Assembly: GCF_032062135.1 (NCBI RefSeq)
Contig: NC_092862.1
Location: 64,632,190-64,696,189, forward strand
Source of the DNA: Pyxicephalus adspersus
Lineage: Eukaryota > Chordata > Amphibia > Anura > Pyxicephalidae
Length of the DNA: 64,000 nt
Direction of reading: 5' to 3'
This document shows, piece after piece, positions 23,958 to 33,591 of this stretch. Numbering within the stretch: the stretch's first letter is position 1; each line of letters begins with the position of its first letter. Position numbers and translations under genes: made by a program. The notes beneath the pieces are model-generated. The model was not told the DNA's origin. It did not search any database and saw only the letters and a program-made list of their open reading frames with translations.

Positions 23958-24539
23958 GCTGGAGGGGGCCAGGGGTGTAGGAGCCGCTGCCCGGCTGAGC
24001 AGAGTACTTTTCTTCCAGTTGTGTGTGCCTGGCCTCCTCTGAAATGCCAGTGTGCTGCTGGTGTGTGTATGTGCGCACAGGAGCTGCGCAGCCGCCTCAC
24101 ACACACTCAGTCGGGCACACCGAGCCGTGTGTGGAGGGATGTGTATACAGGCAGCGGCTCCCCGGCAATCCGCAGGATCTATAATCGAGTGCAGATAGGA
24201 GAGGGGGAGGGAGGGTGTAAAAGCGCGTTCCGTGCTCAGGGATCCTCTTCTTCAGTGTATCCTTCAGCACCAAGCACCGAACCGCCCACCTCCATTATTA
24301 CACCCCTCCCTCCTTCCTCTCTTCTTCGGAGTCGCGGCTTTACTCCCCTCCTACTGCCCCCTCCCATTGTCCTTCTCATTCGAACCCCCCCCCCCCCCCC
24401 GACCCCGACCATTCCCCCGCACTGAGGTGCGGAGTCCGGGGTTCTTTCTGTGTTGCCCCTTCTCTGCCCATCCTCGCTGAGCCACCCATGTAAAGTTCTG
24501 GGGACCCGGCTCCTGCCCAGGAAAGCGCTCCAAACTTAC

Positions 24540-24660
24540 CCGAACACTTCTGGTCAGAGCAGTTCCCGGCTAGCACCAGGACAGCTCCCGCCTGGGGATC
24601 AGCCCAATAGCTGTGTGCTGACAGAACCTCATCATAGCCCGCACATTCACTGTACACCAT
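24540..24660 (-). CDS. Unrecognised coding-like exon with consensus donor
   Basis: An open frame of 40 codons from an ATG at 24660 (MVYSECAGYDEVLSAHSYWA at its start, ending NCSDQKCS) stops at a strong donor, G/GTAAGT, in phase 1. Upstream on the minus strand are a T-rich TTTTTTCTAG acceptor, which leads into an in-frame stop, and a weaker CTAG at 24684, which keeps the frame open. The composition looks protein-like and I cannot place the family. The phase-1 end does not fit the phase-0 chromodomain exon directly, so it is either an unrelated first exon, an exon needing another partner, or chance in GC-rich DNA. Confidence 0.25.
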
Positions 24661-24769
24661 GACACTTTCATGACGAGTTATTCGCTAGTTTGGTACATTA
24701 GGCTCTGGCATTATTATACTAGAAAAAAGAAACATCAAAATTCAACTGTAATTACAAAGGAAAACTCAC

Positions 24770-24814
24770 CTCCTCCTCGCTGTATTCGCCTCTATTGCTG
24801 TGGCTGGTCGCCAT
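24770..24814 (-). CDS. CDYL: Candidate alternative first coding exon of CDYL
   Basis: Fifteen codons, MATSHSNRGEYSEEE. The start context is near-ideal (CACCATGG) and the donor is a consensus GAG/GTGAGT in phase 0, the phase needed to join the chromodomain exon. The joined protein would carry Glu where the canonical isoform has the cage Tyr, so methyl-lysine reading should be weakened. Human CDYL also has a long isoform starting from an alternative 5' exon without that Tyr, which is reported not to bind methylated H3K9. I do not recognise the 15 residues themselves. The exon could instead open a different transcript, for example by splicing to the coding-like stretch at 24540-24660. A TATA/CCAAT pair lies upstream. 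Confidence 0.5.
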
Positions 24815-24892
24815 GGTGGGGAGAGCCCTAGAACTTCCTGTTGAGGATACCGACCACCCCTTGTCTGTCCTCTGAGCCCGAGCGGTCTGTCC

Positions 24893-24985
24893 AATGACCA
24901 GTGACACATGAGGAGAAGGCAGCTGTGCCTGGGGCTATTATAATGCAGCTCCCCCCACACTGCCTCTGCAGGGCATCCCTATTGG
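24893..24985 (-). promoter_or_regulatory. CDYL upstream promoter: CCAAT box and TATA-like box
   Basis: On the minus strand a CCAAT box (24981-24985) lies about 40 bp upstream of a TATAATAG box (24936-24943). That spacing fits initiation near 24910 and a 5' UTR of about 95 nt before the ATG at 24814. An ETS-like ACAGGAAGT lies within the predicted UTR about 20 bp before the ATG. Element positions were read directly; promoter use is inferred. Confidence 0.5.
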
Positions 24986-25060
24986 ATGAGGGGTAGATGG
25001 GGTGTGCAGATCCCTTCTGACAGAAATACTAAAACATGGCTGTACCCCTCATGGCATTCC

Positions 25061-25780
25061 TAAGACCTACAGCAAGACCTTAGAAGTGGGGTTTGTAGGG
25101 AATGGGTTGGATATTGGCAGCAAAAAGTGTACTTTGAGGTAAAAATTTGGTTTTTGCCATTTTTTTGTACTCTTGAGGCAGATTCACAGTACCATGTATG
25201 ACCTTGGCATTCACACGTAGAGCGGAGCCAGGTGTGGGGGTAATGTAACTTTAGCACACATTCATTAGAGTTTCATCATTATTGACCTCCCAAAGGTCAA
25301 AGAAAGCAGAACCTTAGACAAGCAGAACACGATGGGGCAAAGTAAGTGGTAAATCTATAATGTGCTAGAAAATTTCACAATATGTTAGGAAATTCTGCTT
25401 GTGTATCTGTGGGAGGAAGAGGAGGGAGGGAAAGCCAGGCTTTTGAAGGGCAACCGAGTTAAATTTAAAAACACAAAGTTTTATTGTTCCAACAACATAA
25501 TTTAAAAGATTAGGAACATATAACAACTAGTTTAGCAAAAAAATAGCAATATAGTTTAGTATCATACTTGGTTAGCGATGGCCGTAAGGTGTCCCGACTG
25601 ACGCATTTCGCCCGAACCGGGCTTCCTCAGGGGTAAGGGGAGACCTTAGAATTTATAACAATATACAGTATTAACAATCTATATATATATATGCATTGAC
25701 TGAACATTAGACTGTGTTAGAATGTTTACAATGAATCAATAAAGAAAAAAAAATTCTGGAAATTCTGCTTGAACAGACAC
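25061..25780. other. Non-coding sequence upstream of CDYL
   Basis: No exon was recognised. It contains the hammerhead-like stem-loop motif at about 25590-25655 on the minus strand and a TA-rich run at 25680-25693. Confidence 0.45.
25590..25655 (-). ncRNA. Hammerhead-like stem-loop motif, copy 2
   Basis: On the minus strand, CTGAGGA is followed by an unpaired A, a GCCC/GGGC hairpin with loop GGTTC, then GAAATGCGTC. Outside it TAAGGTCTCCC can pair with GGGACACCTTA, 10 of 11 positions. CUGANGA plus GAAA flanking a hairpin is the hammerhead core pattern. The extra A before the hairpin and the poor stem III depart from the canonical fold. Self-cleavage is only a hypothesis. Confidence 0.3.
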
Positions 25781-25814
25781 CTGTTTTTCAAACTACTTGT
25801 TATCTTCAGATTTC

Positions 25815-26013
25815 TAAGGCTATGTACACACTTGCAATAATTGTCGTTGGAAAGGATCTTTCTCGATCCTTTTCAACGACCATTCGTTGTCCATGTTCCT
25901 CATGGATCTGCCAGGACTGTCGTTTGGACGATATACACACGCAAGATTCTGGCCCGATATCGGCCCTGAGAGGATTATCGGACGAGAACCATAGCACGTG
26001 TGTACCTAGCCTA
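25815..26013. mobile_element. MITE with GGCTATGTACACACTTGC inverted termini
   Basis: The left end AAGGCTATGTACACACTTGC and the right end read inward, TTAGGCTAGGTACACACGTG, are inverted copies. The interior is palindrome-rich (AACGACCATTCGTTG, CCCGATATCGG). Same family as 21854-22268. Confidence 0.8.
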
Positions 26014-26910
26014 AGGAAAACCAGTGAGGTCTGGGTTTATACAAGAATCTGAAGTCTTACGATTGTATTGTTTTACTTATAAGTGTTTCCTTCTCAAAAG
26101 GCTGATTCTTTGGATTGAGGGCCATAGGTCACCTGAAGTGTCACAGTTGCGATACTGTTAAGCCTGATCTTGTTTACTGACTATTAGTGCTTAATAGATT
26201 CTAATAACAAAGCCCTATTGTTATGGGGAATGTAGACAAAAGCAGGGATTCTCTGTTTAATGCTGTTAGGCACTTAGAATACATATGTACGCACAGCAGG
26301 GTATAGTCACCCTGGACAAATGGTTGTGCTTGTTTTGGTGAAAATCTGTCACTTGTACAAAAGCCCCCTGATGTCAGTCATCAATTTGCCACAATATATT
26401 GATGAACAACCAATCCAGACAACTGTTTTGTATTTAAATGGAGGAGAGCTCAGTGGGGTTCTACTCGTTCCACCACCTCCCCTCTCCATACAACGGAAAG
26501 GCTCTGTGTGTATAGCACATTGTTCATTTATCTGTCACTGCAAACCACAAAATATTGTTTCCAGCAAAAATCCTCTAATGTCCATCAGATGTCTGTACAG
26601 GGCTTTAGGCCATGTTCAGACTAGTGGTTTTGCACCTGTTTTTTAAAAATTCTTACCACAAATGCTTAAAACCACTTGCAAAAAAATAGTTAACCTTTAA
26701 AAAAATGAGTTCAAATAAGGAAGGGCTAAGGTATGGGAAAATTAGTATGCCATTTTTCCCCAACACAAATCAAGAAATGGATCCTTGGCAGCAAGAGAAA
26801 GGTTAGTTTGCCAGTTTACTGTAGCTATTTTTGGATTTAGGTAGTTATACCTAGTGGTTGCAGGGCAGAAACTTAGCCGGGTGCAAGATTTGGCGCTGGG
26901 ACTAAGTGGT
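26014..26910. other. Intergenic sequence, nothing recognised
   Basis: Upstream of CDYL. The open frame at 26320-26646 has no domain or start context that I can support. Confidence 0.4.
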
Positions 26911-26913
26911 GGG

Positions 26914-27562
26914 CAGGCTAGCCAGAAAGGAGACAAATACAAGTGGAGGTGTAGGATCCTTATGCACTTGGCTACCTCGCTGGAGGACCAGATTCGCCAC
27001 TTACATCTGCCTACCTTTGCTGTTTTGCCAAGCCCACTCCTGTACTTGGCTCTTGGGCTGGATAGCCAGGAAAAAGCGAATGCTCAGGCCTAACCAGCAC
27101 AGGAGTCAGGAGCTGGAAACGTTAGATTTGTGTGAAACAGAAAGGCCAGTTGTATGAGCAGACCAGGCTAGGGGGAAGGGGAGACAGGTGCAAGTTGAGG
27201 ATCAGGGTCCATGTGCACTTGACTGCCCTGCTGACAAACCAGATCCACCACTTGCACCTGGCACCCTTTACTGTTTTGCCAGGCCCACTCTTGTACCTGG
27301 TTCTCTTGCTGGACAGCCAGGTGCAAATGTGGGTTTAGATGTAAATAGTATAGGTGCCAGGAGCTGGGTTTGGATTAAACAGAAAGAAACTCAAGTGCAA
27401 GGGCAGGTCAGGCTAGGCAGAAAGGGAGGGTGAAGGGGAGGATCAGGCTTTATATGCACATGACTGCTTTCCTGGCAGGCCAGACTTACCAATTGCACCT
27501 AAATTCCTTTTGTTGTTTTACTAAGCTCACTTTTGTACTTGGCTCTCTTGCTGGATAGCTGA
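26914..27562 (+). repeat. Tandem repeat, about 247-bp monomer, about 2.6 copies
   Basis: The landmark GGCTAG(C/G)-AAAGG recurs at about 26916, 27164 and 27411. Each unit also contains TTGCTGTTTTGCCAAGCCCA-like and GGATAGCCAG-like blocks in the same order. The third unit is truncated, and the array stops about 15 bp before the left end of the Tc1 element at 27577. Open frames through the array are by-products of the repeat. No known gene similarity was recognised. Confidence 0.75.
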
Positions 27563-28626
27563 TCTAACTAGATTTACAATTAGGTACATGAATATGTGGA
27601 CGCTCATACAAGTTTTATTATTTTACCTGTTTGCTGCAACATATTCAAATTAAAGTTTTATAATGAATATAGACATAAAATGTAGACTCTAAATTTTAAT
27701 TTGAGGGTATTCAAATCCAAATTGGAGGAAGAGTCTGGAATTCCAGCTCTTTATTTTGTACCATCCTCTTTTTAACGGGACCAAAGTTAATTTGAAAATT
27801 GACACTAAACCTATATACCCTTCATATTTCATCATCAGTTCGGTAAAGAAAAAGGTCTGGAGTTGATTCCAAGTGTGTTGTTTGCAATTTGCACTCAGAT
27901 TTTGTTGTGAACATATAACATGTGGTCAAAAGAGCTGTAAATGCAGGTGAAACAGAACATCCTTAGGCTGTGAAAACAGTAAAACCAATCCGTGAAATTG
28001 CAAGAATATTAGAAGTGGTAAAATCTAAAGTTTGGTACATTCTGAGAAAGCAATAATGCACTGGGGAACTCAGCAATGCAAGAAGGCCTGGACATCCATG
28101 GAAGACAACATCATGACAAGTGAAGAATACTCTTCAGGTGGTGGGCATATACATATCTAAGTCCACCATAAAGAAAAGACTTCATGGAAGCAATTAAAAA
28201 GCTTTCAGTGCCAGGTGCAAACCACTTATAAGCCTCAAGAATAGAAGAATAGAAAGGCTAGAGAAAAAAAATCTAAAAAGGGCAGCACAGTTCTGGAATA
28301 GCATGTTTTGGACAGATGAAACTAAGATCAACCTCCACCAGAACGATGGAGAACGATGCACAAAAGCTTGGAACAAATCATGATCCAAAGCATATTAAGT
28401 CATCTGTAAAACATGGTGGAGGCAGTGTGATGGCTTGGACATGCATGGCTGCCAGTGGTACTGGGTCACTAGTGTTTATTGATGATGTGACAGATACAGC
28501 TGGATGAATTCTGAGACGTACAGAGACATACTGTTTGCTCTAATTCAGTCAAGTTGGTTGGGCGGTAGAGTACAATACAGATGGAAGATGATCCAAAACA
28601 TTAAGTGAAAGAAACCCAGGAGTTTA

Positions 28627-29172
28627 TTAACCTCCCTAGCGGTAACCCCGAGAGTGACTCAGGGTAGAAAAAAGTTGCTACAAGTGGTAACCCCGAGTCA
28701 CTCTTGGGGTTGGAACACCTAGGGAAGGTTAGTAAATAGAGCGCTTACCTGATCCGCTGGGGTCCCGCGCCCTCCAGCGCCCTGATCTCCGTCTTCTTCC
28801 TGCTTCTGTATCCGATGAGTCACCGGGGGAGTTCCCGGTGACATTTGTGCATGTGTACGTCCCGGCCGGGTGGGGCGGGAAATTCAAAATCCATTTGTAT
28901 TGCATTCAATACAAAATAACTGTATTGAATGCAATACATTGGATTTTTTTGTGTAAAAGCAGTACATTGTTTTCAAGAACATTTATTTATTTTTTTTAAA
29001 TATATAGATTTTTTAATTTATTCAATTTATTGTTTTTTTTAAATGATTTTGTGTTTCAAACTTTATTATACTCATACTATTATATTTTACTGTAAAATAA
29101 ATTTTCATGAAAAACAATGTACCACTTTTAGACATATAAAACCGGAAGGAAATGAACCGCTAGGTAGGTTAA
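28627..29172. mobile_element. piggyBac-type MITE, TTAACCTCCCTAGCGG ends
   Basis: The left end reads TTAACCTCCCTAGCGGT and the right end ACCGCTAGGTAGGTTAA, its inverted copy. TTAA occurs at both borders, the target of piggyBac elements. Near the left end two GGTAACCCCGAG blocks alternate with GAGTCACTC-type inverted copies. No transposase. It lies inside the Tc1 at 27577-31481. Confidence 0.88.
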
Positions 29173-29207
29173 TGTAAAGAAATTGAATATTGTCCAATGG
29201 TCTAGCC

Positions 29208-30730
29208 CAGTGGTGCCCAACTTTTTTTCATCTAGGGGCAGCTGTTGTCATTGAGATAAAACTCGTGTTCCACAGTGCAAATTAAATTGTATTAAAATTA
29301 AATGTTTCTAGTTACTGTAACGTACATGTACCAAATAAAAGCAATGATAAATCAAGAATTCCTGCACTCACCATTTGATGCTCATTTTATAAGTGCAACA
29401 TTTTTATTAAGGAAATTAAATTTATCATACAGTGCTGGACGGATATATATTTCTCCCTGCTCCCCATTCCTGTACCACAGAGCAGAAACTGCACCATACA
29501 ATGTCCTGTCAGTTATAGGGGACCGCTAACCTTCTTTGCACCCCAAAATCTCTGGAACTGATACTTCCAGAGAAATGCATTTCATGTGACAGATAGCCAA
29601 TGGGTACATGTTCTTGCTATTATATCTTCCCCATTTCTGAGAAATTAGGGTTCACAGAAGGTAAGTGGCTAGCTATGTGTGACAGGGTAGCATGGTATGA
29701 CAGGTGCCGTAGTGATGAAATTTTAGGGGGAGTTAGCCATAAGAGTCCCTCGCTTACAGTTACATTTTCTTTTTCCTACAGAGAAATTGGGGTTCATAGA
29801 GAGTAAGGTGATAGCTATGTGTGACAAGGTAGCCTGATATGATGGGTATAAAATTTTATTGGTGGGGGGACAAAAGGCATTTCCTACTGGATCACACATT
29901 TCCAGTTGCCAACATTCCTCTGTTCCAGAGAAATTGAGGGTCACTGAAGGTAAGTGGTCAGTTATGTATAACAGGCACCCCACCAGCCACTCAGTCCGCA
30001 GATTTGACTGCAGGCGGCAGTGAACGGTACAGAGCATCGTCCCCTAAGCAGGGTTCCATGGCATGAGGATAGAGTAACCGCACCACAACCTCAATGCCAG
30101 TCTGAATGCAGTCTTGAAGTTATGTGCAAGTTTTGAGCAAGTATAAATTTGGGGCACCACATCACAGAGCGAATTGACAGTACCCTAATAATCGTTGCCA
30201 TAGAAGTGGGACCTGGAGGTCCTTAACATGCAAACTCAATTTGGGGACCAAGGTCTTGAAATAGCCCACCTAATGTGAAAATACCCCTGCTTGTTATTAG
30301 GATTTAATGTCTGTAACCTCATATCTGGCAACTCGTTATGTTTAGGAGACTGAAATTTAGCTGTTTAGATAAATTTAGCTCTCAGGGTCCCCCGTTCATC
30401 CTGAAAATATCACATCTATTCTATTCTATGACACCCTGTGTAGGAGATATGATGGTCTATACATGGGGATAATGACAGCGGCACAGACACAGACACAGTC
30501 TCATGCTGCTGTTGGAATTATCTCACAGTACAAGGTGGGCGGGGAACAGCCACAGATGATTGGCAGGTCTATAGTACACGCCCACTCTCACTCTCCCTCT
30601 CCTGGCAGCACAATCTCATAGAGGAACATAGGAGATGTTCGCGCCCAAACCCCTTCAAGACAACGAGCAGAGTTGGAATGAGCGGAGAGCTGGATCTGGC
30701 AGCTCTGTGGGCCGTAGGTTGAGCACCCTG
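29208..30730. mobile_element. hAT-like non-autonomous element nested in Tc1
   Basis: The left end CAGTGGTGCCCAACTTTTTT and the right end read inward, CAGGGTGCTCAACCTACGG, are hAT-like CAGTGG termini. The 8-bp flanks are eroded. The interior holds three related blocks with GAGAAATT(G/A)GGGTTCA followed by TAAG-GATAGCTATGTGTGACA (about 29640, 29780 and 29930), so it contains an internal repeat. Part of the interior recurs at 36880-37170. Confidence 0.6.
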
Positions 30731-30796
30731 TGCCTGGACAGTCACCTGATCTCAATCCAATCAAGCATGCATTTCACTTGCTGAAGACCAAGGTTT

Positions 30797-31236
30797 GGCC
30801 TTAAGTTGAATTTGTATGTAACTCGGAACAGGTACATAATTTTAATAAACGCAGTTAGGACAGATGTTTGTCTCAACATATTATGAGGCAGTGTGTTGTC
30901 AGTTACTGTATAAAATCCTCACTGTGAGCTAATCACAAACAAAGCAAAAGAAAAAACTTTATGGAGTCTAGACATTCATTAACTTCTGAAGCAAGCTGTG
31001 CTTTGATATGCAAAAATAAACAACTGCAGAGTTTGTCTTGGTCATTAAAGAGTTACAGGAGCTTGCAGAAGAGCTAAGTCTCAGCTGTGTTTAGCAAAAG
31101 ATTTCTTCTGCAAATCATGCAAACTGCCCCTCCCTTCTCCAAGCCTCCATCCTCCACATGAGGGAGCAGGGAAGCCGGTTTGTATCTAGGCGTCGTCCAT
31201 ATGTCGGATGTCCTCAACCCGGGGACTACCTGTATT
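30797..31236. mobile_element. Pogo/Tigger-like non-autonomous element, second terminus type
   Basis: The right end read inward is TACAGGTAGTCCCCGGGTTG, a terminus type of pogo-derived MITEs. The left part, AAGTTGAATTTGTATGTAAC, is the sequence usually found just inside such ends, so the left tip may be lost. The interior is the inverted homologue of 7560-7860. Confidence 0.65.
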
Positions 31237-31555
31237 ACAAAGGAGGAAGCGCCATTGCAGTCATTGCCTGCAAAGGATTTTCAACAATGTATTCAAAACA
31301 AACATGTTTTTTTTTCAACTTCATTATTTTCCAGTCAAATTTAGGCTCCTGAAATGAGGGTATTGTGTAAAATTGAATGGATTTTTATACAATATTGTTG
31401 TTCAACCCAGTAAATTAAAGCCAAAAGTCTCCTCTTCAACTTCAAACTGTGTCAGAGTCCAAATATTTATAGATTTACCTGTAAATATCTGTTTTAAATT
31501 ATCTGGAATTTACTATTAAAACATTTTTAGTCTAACTTAAAAAAACATCATGCCC

Positions 31556-31740
31556 TCACCCACACTAGCCCTTTCTTGGACCTGTGACCTTCTTGGATAG
31601 GAAATGTGTGTGTCCCCTTTCCTGTCCATAAAAGGTCCTCTGGTCTCCTGGTTTGACAAAAAGGAAAGGGGCAAAATGCAGCCCTCTTCCTTTGTCAAAA
31701 TCAGGCTCCTTCCTACCCCCAACAATGGCAAGAGCCAATG
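31556..31740 (-). repeat. Dispersed repeat, copy 1 (pair with 47640-47815)
   Basis: On the minus strand CCATTGTTGGGGGTAGGAAG, CTGATTTTGACAAAGG and TTTCCTATCCAAGAAGGTC appear in the same order as CCATTGTTAGGGGTAGGAAG, CTGGTTTTTGCCAAAAGG and TTTCCTATCCAGGAAGGTC at 47640-47815. The family is unknown to me. Confidence 0.6.
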
Positions 31741-31744
31741 TTAG

Positions 31745-33230
31745 TGAAGAAGGAATTCATCCCCACAACATGGGTCTGTAGGTCAGGAGTTAAGCCCTTA
31801 AAATAAAGACAACATACAAGAGAAATAAAATCTGTAATATTATTCTTTTTTTAACTAATACTTACTATTGTATGTCCAGCAAAGTCTAGGAATAAAGAAT
31901 GAACACAGGTAAAGAATGACACAAAACACTCTTAATGCTGTTTAATTAACATGTATTACCCATTTTTATTGGATGCATTAAATGGTCCCAAGCAGCCACA
32001 GTTCCCACAGAATGCCCATTTAAATATTCTCTAACTGAGAAGAGTCAGGCAAGGAGAAAGCAGACATTTCTTTACTCATATCCAGAAAATGGCATCCTCA
32101 GTATTCAATTCTATGATATCTGTATTTAACAATTTTACATCTCAACCAATCAGATTGTGACATCACCATTGGTAGCTCATTTTGGTCAAATATCATTGTT
32201 ACATGATACTGTAAAAAAGCATACACTAATGCTTAGGATATTATATTTTATATAGTACTAGCTGCTTTCTTTCTCATGACATGTTGGGGCATAACAAGCA
32301 TAACTTTCTTCTTATCAGGTCATTCCCACCTGAACAAGTATGGGAAGGAGAACACAAGATGATCACAAGGGCACAGACTGGACTGTTTACACAAATCCAC
32401 TTGTACATCCACAATATGTGTATTCAGTATTCCTTGTCTTTGTACTTAATTTGCTGAAAAAGATTAACTTCCTAGGTAGCTTTCTAGTGGTAGCACCAGA
32501 AATCCTCACTATTCATGCTACAATAAAGATGGCTGAAGACTGAAACCAGTAAGGTGATAAGGCAGTTTGCTAAAATTATTTAGTCACGCTTTAACGCATT
32601 GCAAGAACAGAGAGTGGACAGTGCAACAACTGTCATGTTGGCCCTGTACACTGGTTGTTTTCTGTTTCAATACATTTTTATTGAAAATTATTTCCTAACA
32701 ATTTGACTTCCAAAACAATAAAACATATGGAATCAACTTTCATAAACAATGTGCACTTAGGGAAAAGCAAGCAAAGCACTGAAAGTGACAATTTTTCAGC
32801 TTATGATAACCAGTGGCATGACGAATAGGCATATTTTAGAGAAGTGGTTTAGCATTTGCATCAAGTTGGTTTTACTCCATATTTTATATTAATTTTGGTA
32901 GCATGAATTGATGACTAAATGCTTCCATCTTTTTTTCTGGCTGGAAAAAGCGGCATTTAAACTGGCAGCATATTTGCAGTTTTTGCCAGTTATATGAATC
33001 AAGCAGAGGAGTTATTTCTGAAACCAATGCCTAGCACATGGAAGCAAAAAATGTACCTAGACTATGCAAGAATTATAAATATACTAAATGTATACTAACA
33101 TAGTTGTCCACTGTAAGCAGTCAGCTTTGCATTGTGCAAATCTAGTTCATGCAGTTTTTAGTTTGTCATAGTTAACACAAAGCTTTCCTTACCTATTTGG
33201 AGTATTCTTAGACAGCATTGTGTTATATTA
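31745..33230. other. AT-rich intergenic sequence, nothing recognised
   Basis: No coding or RNA feature was supported. A TTTTTATTGAAAATTATTT segment at about 32668 resembles the tail of an L1-type 3' UTR on the minus strand, which is too little for a call. Confidence 0.45.
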
Positions 33231-33238
33231 GGGCAATG

Positions 33239-33406
33239 CCCCTGATTCATCAAGCATGCTCATTATTATGAAGGCAGGAATCCGGCTGGCAGTGAGGAGG
33301 CGAGTGTATGAGCACACTCGAGTCCGGACCGCGGTAAACCGCGCTCGCTGGACGCGCGTACTTTCGCGCTTCCAGCGAGCGCGGATTTTATTGATGAATC
33401 AGGGGC
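33239..33406. mobile_element. Palindromic CpG-rich MITE with CCCCTGATTCATCAA ends
   Basis: The termini are inverted copies (left CCCCTGATTCATCAA, right TTGATGAATCAGGGG) and CAATG flanks both, a possible 5-bp duplication. Inside are a perfect 14-bp inverted repeat, CCGCGCTCGCTGGA (33339-33352) against TCCAGCGAGCGCGG (33371-33384), and a 7-bp one (CGAGTGT/ACACTCG, 33301-33320). It is CpG-dense in an AT-rich setting. Confidence 0.8.
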
Positions 33407-33591
33407 AATGTCTCAAACAGCACACTTGTTTGCACTTGTGATGTTGATTTAGATGATTTTAAAATTGTTTTAAAAATTTCACTAAAAACAAACTCATTTC
33501 TAAAACTTAACTCCAAAAAAATATTTTGTACAATTGCAATGGGTCCCGTTTCTCACTGAATGAGTGGGAAAAAAAATACCTTCGTCTAGAT

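Larger units (their letters stand above)
23700..24960. promoter_or_regulatory. GC-rich, CpG-containing 5' region of CDYL
   Basis: The only long GC-rich block in an otherwise AT-rich window. It surrounds both CDYL first exons and includes a strong purine/pyrimidine strand bias (GGAGG runs at 23715-23835, CCCTCC runs at 24300-24375) and a C-tract at about 24386-24402 that could form a G-quadruplex on the minus strand. Several long open frames here on both strands follow from low stop-codon density and show no domain. CpG-island status would need a computed observed/expected ratio. Confidence 0.6.
27930..30800 (+). pseudogene. Tc1 transposase pseudogene, interrupted
   Basis: Plus-strand fragments include IREIARILEVVKSKVWYI-like helix-turn-helix sequence near 28000, [14 protein letters not shown] near 28310 (first catalytic block), and [20 protein letters not shown]. 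After about 2 kb of inserted DNA comes QSPDLNPIKHAFHLLKTK at about 30738-30792. The middle block with the second catalytic Asp is missing. Confidence 0.82.
27577..31481 (+). mobile_element. Old Tc1 transposon, split by several nested insertions
   Basis: The left end ATTAGGTACATGAATATGTGG and the right end GTCCAAATATTTATAGATTTA are eroded versions of the Tc1 ends seen at 8485-10369, each bordered by TA. The transposase remnant lies in pieces at about 27930-28620 and 30735-30800, and the 3' terminal region resumes at about 31237. Between them sit a TTAA MITE (28627-29172), a hAT-like element (29208-30730) and a pogo-like block (30797-31236). Confidence 0.8.

Noticed and set aside
23597..24106. 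A 169-codon minus-strand open frame overlapping the CDYL first exon
   Set aside because: Different frame from MASEELYE, low-complexity Ser/Pro content, no domain; explained by GC-rich DNA with few stops.
24021..24425. A 134-codon plus-strand open frame in the CDYL 5' region
   Set aside because: Proline-rich translation of C-tracts, no domain or splice context.
26854..27433. Several open frames at 26.8-27.4 kb
   Set aside because: They follow the 247-bp tandem repeat and change frame between units.
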